This document shows positions 60,441-64,000 of a DNA stretch of 64,000 bases, one piece after another. This stretch comes from an uncultured Lactobacillus sp. GTDB lineage: Bacteria > Bacillota > Bacilli > Lactobacillales > Lactobacillaceae. A program made the translations under genes and the position numbers. The notes under the pieces are model-generated. The model made no database searches. It was not told the origin of the DNA and saw nothing but the letters and a program-made list of their open reading frames with translations. The DNA lies in NCBI RefSeq assembly GCF_902491705.1, contig NZ_CABUIW010000001.1, positions 1-64,000 on the forward strand. Reading direction: 5' to 3'. Each line of letters opens with the position of its first letter. Positions within the stretch are counted from its first letter, which is position 1.

Positions 60441-61532
60441 CTACTTAGAAGTTAATTTAAACTTGGTCCATGGCTTGATAAAGTCGAGTAAGAATAATTC
60501 ATCTTTTGCAATACTACCAATCTTATTCTTTCTAGCATCTTTATGTGGCTTCAATGCAATTTGAAGCTCATTCTTGTAAACGCCAAAATCATCATTGCCA
60601 ATCAAGACATCCCCACGTTGGAACATTTCGTCATTATCATGAGGCTTGTTAGGCACATCCTTATAAGTTACTCGAGGCATAGTTGAACGAATAACGATTT
60701 CATTCATATCGCCGCGACGGAAGTGTTGTGGCTTTTCAACGATAGTCTTTTCGATGTCGTTAACATTCTTTACATAATCAACGTGTAGTTGCAATTGGTA
60801 GCGATTTACCTGTGATAGAGCCTTTAATTCATCTTCACTAGCATATGCATTACCAATAATTACATCATCAATAAGACCTGAAGAAAATAGGTGCATTGCT
60901 TGAACATCGATTGGCAAATTACGGTCTTGTTCAAGAGTAGGTAAACCATCTTCAACATTCCATGGTCCCATTTTACCTACTTGACTGGAAACAAAGGCAG
61001 CAGAGTGAATACCAAATTGTTTAAATCTCTTACTGCATTCTACAAAGAAGTCATATGGAAGGGCAGTACCGCGTTGAGGATAGAAGTTATGGCAACCGTA
61101 GATAAATGGAGTATTTGCTTGATAGGAGATAATGTTGTTTAAGTAGTCGACATTATTACTCATGTTTAACTCAATGATCAAACCATATGGGTTGTAGGAA
61201 AGCATTGCTTCTGTTGCACCATCGAATGATTCATCTAAACGAATACCAGCAGCTCCAGTTTCCGCAAAGAATTTCAAATCAGAGTAGTCAATTCCTAGTT
61301 TCTTAAAAAGTTGTGGTGATACATCTAAGAAGGTTTGGTAGCCCAGTTTATTGCCATATTCAATGATCTTTTTATATTTGGCTTGAGTTTCTTCAGGGCT
61401 GCCTTGAACTTCAAGCATACTCATGAAAATGCGGGAAAAACCATATTTGTGACCTAAGTCTAAGTATTTAGCGTTGTCTTCAAAATTACTGTGATCAGGG
61501 TAAATTGAAAGGCCTAAGGATCTCATTGTCAT
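60441..61532 (-). CDS. MupG-type TIM-barrel protein (DUF871, 6-phospho-N-acetylmuramidase family)
   Basis: This 363-residue protein of the DUF871/MupG family has an N-terminal TIM-like barrel with LGLSIYPDHSNFEDNAKYLDLGHKYGFSRIF, AGIRLDESFDGA and FIYGCHNFYPQRGTALPYDFF. A C-terminal cyclophilin-like domain starts near residue 250. In S. aureus, MupG cleaves 6-phospho-MurNAc-GlcNAc from recycled cell wall. GAGGT lies upstream of the ATG. No PTS or MurQ genes are near, so the pathway link is inference. Monocistronic. Confidence 0.82.
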   Translation of the reverse strand: MTMRSLGLSIYPDHSNFEDNAKYLDLGHKYGFSRIFMSMLEVQGSPEETQAKYKKIIEYGNKLGYQTFLDVSPQLFKKLGIDYSDLKFFAETGAAGIRLDESFDGATEAMLSYNPYGLIIELNMSNNVDYLNNIISYQANTPFIYGCHNFYPQRGTALPYDFFVECSKRFKQFGIHSAAFVSSQVGKMGPWNVEDGLPTLEQDRNLPIDVQAMHLFSSGLIDDVIIGNAYASEDELKALSQVNRYQLQLHVDYVKNVNDIEKTIVEKPQHFRRGDMNEIVIRSTMPRVTYKDVPNKPHDNDEMFQRGDVLIGNDDFGVYKNELQIALKPHKDARKNKIGSIAKDELFLLDFIKPWTKFKLTSK

Positions 61533-61615
61533 TTTAAGTACCTCATTTCGTCAATTAATATATGTCTATACCAATTATAGTTGATTATAAGGAAAAGGTC
61601 TAGCCCAATATTTTG

Positions 61616-61653
61616 GATAAAAGAAAAGGATGAATCGCTTGGATCCATCCTTA
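61616..61653 (-). terminator. Terminator after cysK
   Basis: AAGGATG at 61626-61632 pairs with CATCCTT at 61646-61652; on the minus strand a T-rich tail follows. Confidence 0.65.
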
Positions 61654-61672
61654 GAAATGATTTCAGTAATTT

Positions 61673-62602
61673 TTAGGCGTTAAATAATGCAGTTGAAAGG
61701 TAACGATCACCGCCATCTGGGACTACAGTAACAACTGTGTGACCCTTGCCAAGCTTCTTAGCAAGTTCGATAGCACCGTGAATGTTGGCACCTGCAGAAA
61801 TACCAGGCAAGAAGCCTTCATTTTTAGCAGTTTCACGAGCAGTTGCCATAGCTTCATCAGTTGAAACTTCAACAACTCCGTCGTAAACATCTTTATCCAA
61901 GTTCTTAGGAACAAAGCCAGCAGCAATCCCTTGGATACCATGCTTACCAGTTTTACCATCCTTTAATAATGGTGATTCACTTGGCTCGAGTGCATAAACC
62001 TTAGTATTAGGATTTTCTTTCTTTAAAGCGCGGCCAATGCCTGAAAGGGTACCACCAGTACCGACACCAGCAACAAATGCGTCAATCGGCTTGCCAATGC
62101 CATTCATTGCAGCGATAATTTCAGGACCAGTTGTTAATTCATGAATATTAGGGTTTTCTGGATTATTAAATTGCATTGGCATGAAGTAGCCCTTTTCCTT
62201 AACTAATTCTTCAGCCTTAGCAATTGAGCCCTTCATCCCTTCGCTTCCTGGAGTCAGGATTAATTCAGCGCCATAGCCTTTCATAAGCTTGCGACGTTCA
62301 ACACTCATAGTTTCTGGCATCACAATAATGATGTGATAACCTTTAGCTGCTGCAACCATAGCTAAGCCAATACCAGTGTTGCCTGAAGTTGGTTCAACGA
62401 TTGTGCCGCCTTTCTTTAAATTGCCGTCTCGTTCAGCTTTTTCGATCATAGCTAAAGCAATACGATCCTTAATTGATCCTGCTGGATTTTCAAATTCTAA
62501 CTTTACATAAACATCTGCTGCATCTTCTGGTACAACGCGGTTTAACTTTAATAATGGTGTGTTACCAACTAATTCCGTAACTGAATTAAAAACTGTACTC
62601 AT
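61673..62602 (-). CDS. cysK: Cysteine synthase (O-acetylserine sulfhydrylase)
   Basis: This 309-residue PLP enzyme makes cysteine from O-acetylserine and sulfide. VKLEFENPAGSIKDRIAL holds the PLP lysine, PTSGNTGIGLAMV the substrate loop and GVGTGGTLSGIGRAL the phosphate loop. GAGGT lies before the ATG. It follows the MetA-like gene by 12 bases in one operon, which could supply the acetylated substrate. Confidence 0.95.
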   Translation of the reverse strand: MSTVFNSVTELVGNTPLLKLNRVVPEDAADVYVKLEFENPAGSIKDRIALAMIEKAERDGNLKKGGTIVEPTSGNTGIGLAMVAAAKGYHIIIVMPETMSVERRKLMKGYGAELILTPGSEGMKGSIAKAEELVKEKGYFMPMQFNNPENPNIHELTTGPEIIAAMNGIGKPIDAFVAGVGTGGTLSGIGRALKKENPNTKVYALEPSESPLLKDGKTGKHGIQGIAAGFVPKNLDKDVYDGVVEVSTDEAMATARETAKNEGFLPGISAGANIHGAIELAKKLGKGHTVVTVVPDGGDRYLSTALFNA

Positions 62603-62614
62603 TTTTTACCTCGA

Positions 62615-63403
62615 TTAATTTAAAACTAATTTACTTTTTTTAACTTGTTTAAGCCAATTATCGAAAAATATTCTTTGAGTATCTTGCCATTGAAATAATG
62701 GGGCATTCATTGAATAATTTTCGGGCTTTTTATAGTGGCGATCAGGATGAGCCGATATTTCACGGTTATATTCATCTCTTAGTCCATCTCTGCCATATTC
62801 AATGTGTGAAAATATAAAATTGCGTTCAGGATTATCTTTAGCAGATACCATGAAAAGATGACCATTATCATCAACTGCATTAATGGTTAAACGGCTATCT
62901 TGCATAATTTGCTTTTTATCCATTTCTGCGTAACGAGCATGAGGAGCAATGAAGCCTTGGCTAAGTCCGTTTAATAAGGGATGCGACTCGGTTATTAAAT
63001 GGGGAAAGATACCAAAGATTTTTTCTGCTAGAATTCTTTTTTGAATACCGTAAAAGTAATTCATAGCAGCCATGGCACCCCAGCAGAAGTATAATTGCTG
63101 AATTTTATGATCACTTAATGTTTGAAGCAAACATCGAATTTCATCTATGTATGTCACATTTTGAAAATCAATTTGATCGATTGGTGCACCTGTAATAATA
63201 AAGCCATCAAATTCACCAACGCGGTTAATGTCTAAGGGCTCTGAAGTCTCTGCAACTTCAGTTGGAACAGGTCGATTTAGGTAATGCATGCGGGGATAGA
63301 AAAACGTTAAATCTGCATCAGGCAATACTTTTAAAAAGCGTTTTTGCGTATCGAGTTTGTCATGCATTAGATTTAATACACCTATTTTAACTTTATTAGC
63401 CAA
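62615..63403 (-). CDS. Homoserine O-acyltransferase-like protein (MetA family)
   Basis: This 262-residue protein belongs to the MetA/HTS family with a glutamine-amidotransferase-like fold. The nucleophile Cys lies in YFCWGAMAAMNYFYGI, and His-x-Glu lies in SHIEYGRDGL. MetA enzymes acylate homoserine for methionine synthesis. Pairing with cysK and not with methionine genes suggests that this one may acetylate serine to feed cysteine synthase; that is inference. The protein is somewhat shorter than E. coli MetA (309). TTG at 63403 is chosen because GGAGG lies seven bases upstream. Confidence 0.85.
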   Translation of the reverse strand: MANKVKIGVLNLMHDKLDTQKRFLKVLPDADLTFFYPRMHYLNRPVPTEVAETSEPLDINRVGEFDGFIITGAPIDQIDFQNVTYIDEIRCLLQTLSDHKIQQLYFCWGAMAAMNYFYGIQKRILAEKIFGIFPHLITESHPLLNGLSQGFIAPHARYAEMDKKQIMQDSRLTINAVDDNGHLFMVSAKDNPERNFIFSHIEYGRDGLRDEYNREISAHPDRHYKKPENYSMNAPLFQWQDTQRIFFDNWLKQVKKSKLVLN

Positions 63404-63437
63404 GTTTTATCCTCCTTACTTTTTAAAAGTTAATATA

Positions 63438-63465
63438 ATTATATAACTTATCAAAAATAAGTAAA
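63438..63465 (-). promoter_or_regulatory. Promoter of the metA-like/cysK operon
   Basis: On the minus strand TTTACT and TATAAT are separated by 16 bases, about 35 bases before the TTG start. No T-box or SAM riboswitch is seen. Confidence 0.5.
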
Positions 63466-63485
63466 GCAAAAAGTGTTGTTCTAAT

Positions 63486-63520
63486 AAAAAATAGTACTAA
63501 GCTTTTAATTCTTAGTACCA
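63486..63520 (-). terminator. Terminator of the MFS gene
   Basis: On the minus strand GTACTAAG pairs with CTTAGTAC and is followed by ATTTTTT. Confidence 0.75.
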
Positions 63521-63526
63521 TTTTGG

Positions 63527-64000
63527 TTATTTAGATTTTCTGATTAAAACTAATAAAATTACTGTGGCGATTGCCATAAAGATGAATGATAGCCAACCTA
63601 AGTTTGCTAGACCAGCGAGTTTTAACGTTTGTCCAGCAATTGGTGAACTTACTGCAACTCCGACGTTCCAGAAAATTGCGTTAAGTGTTGAAGCTAACAT
63701 AATTGCTTGCGGGTATTTTTTTGTCGAAACATCGAGAAAGTAAACTTGAAGTGGCGTACCAAACAAGTACAAGCTAAATCCTAATAAACAAAGCATAGCA
63801 AAACCAGTCCATTTATTTTGCATCGATAAACTGAAAAAGGCTAGTAAAACTAAGTTAATCAAATAGATTGGTAATAAATTCTTCATTCCACCGCGAGAAG
63901 CAAGCCATCCTGAAAATTGGTTGGCAAAAATTGCACATACACCAAGAAGTAGAAGAATCCAGATTAATTGATTCAAACTGAAGCCTAAAGTTTGGTTAAT
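63527..64000 (-). CDS. MFS transporter, C-terminal part (runs off the right edge)
   Basis: The last 157 or so residues of a major-facilitator transporter are visible, with about five membrane helices (for example WILLLLGVCAIFA, YLINLVLLAFFSL and FIFMAIATVILLVLI). The frame is open through the right edge, so the protein starts outside the window and its length is unknown. LVLLAFFSLSMQNKW and YFLDVSTKKYPQAIMLAST resemble drug/arabinose-efflux-type members. The substrate cannot be told. Confidence 0.8.
   Translation of the reverse strand: MNQTLGFSLNQLIWILLLLGVCAIFANQFSGWLASRGGMKNLLPIYLINLVLLAFFSLSMQNKWTGFAMLCLLGFSLYLFGTPLQVYFLDVSTKKYPQAIMLASTLNAIFWNVGVAVSSPIAGQTLKLAGLANLGWLSFIFMAIATVILLVLIRKSK

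Noticed and set aside
63404..63480. T-box or SAM riboswitch before the metA-like/cysK operon
   Set aside because: The promoter lies within 65 bases of the start and no T-box or S-box sequence is present.

Overview
The window looks like the chromosome of a low-GC Lactobacillus of the L. acidophilus/crispatus/helveticus cluster, most likely L. helveticus. The basis is AT-rich DNA, the gene order of the conserved translation and stress operons, a 647-residue PepO, and several recently broken genes, which are common in dairy L. helveticus. The species call is inference, because no search could be run. I see no tRNA, rRNA or CRISPR array.

Region by region. 1-3.1 kb: the edge of an IS3-like element, a MarR-type regulator, an amino-acid permease and a GlcU-type sugar transporter. 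3.2-7.1 kb: SRP and ribosome genes (ylxM-ffh, rpsP, rimM-trmD, rplS behind a structured leader). 7.4-13.9 kb: a uracil-DNA glycosylase and SGNH hydrolase pair, lexA with a LexA box in the divergent promoter region, two small conserved genes, and a heterodimeric ABC exporter with one degenerate ATP site. 14-18.9 kb: pepO, a frameshifted cfa, a plsC-like acyltransferase, and a fused tRNA methyltransferase/GIY-YIG protein. 19-31.3 kb: rpsB-tsf, then pyrH-frr-uppS-cdsA-rseP-proS-polC. 31.3-38.6 kb: the nusA-infB operon (rimP-nusA-ylxR-ylxQ-infB-rbfA), then truB-ribF. 38.6-41 kb: a small secreted protein and an ABC-F gene with a leader peptide and terminator, broken at its 3' end. 41-47.8 kb: hrcA-grpE-dnaK-dnaJ under two CIRCE elements, then lepA. 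47.8-51.5 kb: a sortase broken by a 19-bp duplication, a frameshifted recJ, and apt.

51.5-60.4 kb is a markedly AT-rich accessory stretch: an Rgg-type regulator, a three-gene ABC transporter with paralogous membrane subunits, a possible small RNA, an NTF2-like protein, an unknown protein with an aspartate/leucine repeat, an alpha/beta hydrolase, and a convergent ABC-2 transporter pair. That pair is bracketed by two near-identical terminators. 60.4-64 kb returns to metabolic genes on the minus strand: a MupG-type protein, cysK with a MetA-like acyltransferase, and the C-terminal part of an MFS transporter that leaves the window.

Themes. Most genes serve translation, protein quality control and envelope lipid synthesis, and are co-transcribed in tight operons. 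Regulation is visible as CIRCE, a LexA box, ribosomal leaders, a hairpin in the nusA leader and an ABC-F attenuator. Four genes (cfa, the ABC-F gene, srtA, recJ) carry simple frameshifting lesions. This suggests ongoing gene decay, but sequencing error cannot be excluded for the single-base cases. I found no clearly new biological system. The best candidates are the ABC-F attenuator, the Rgg/ABC module and the possible small RNA near 55.9 kb.
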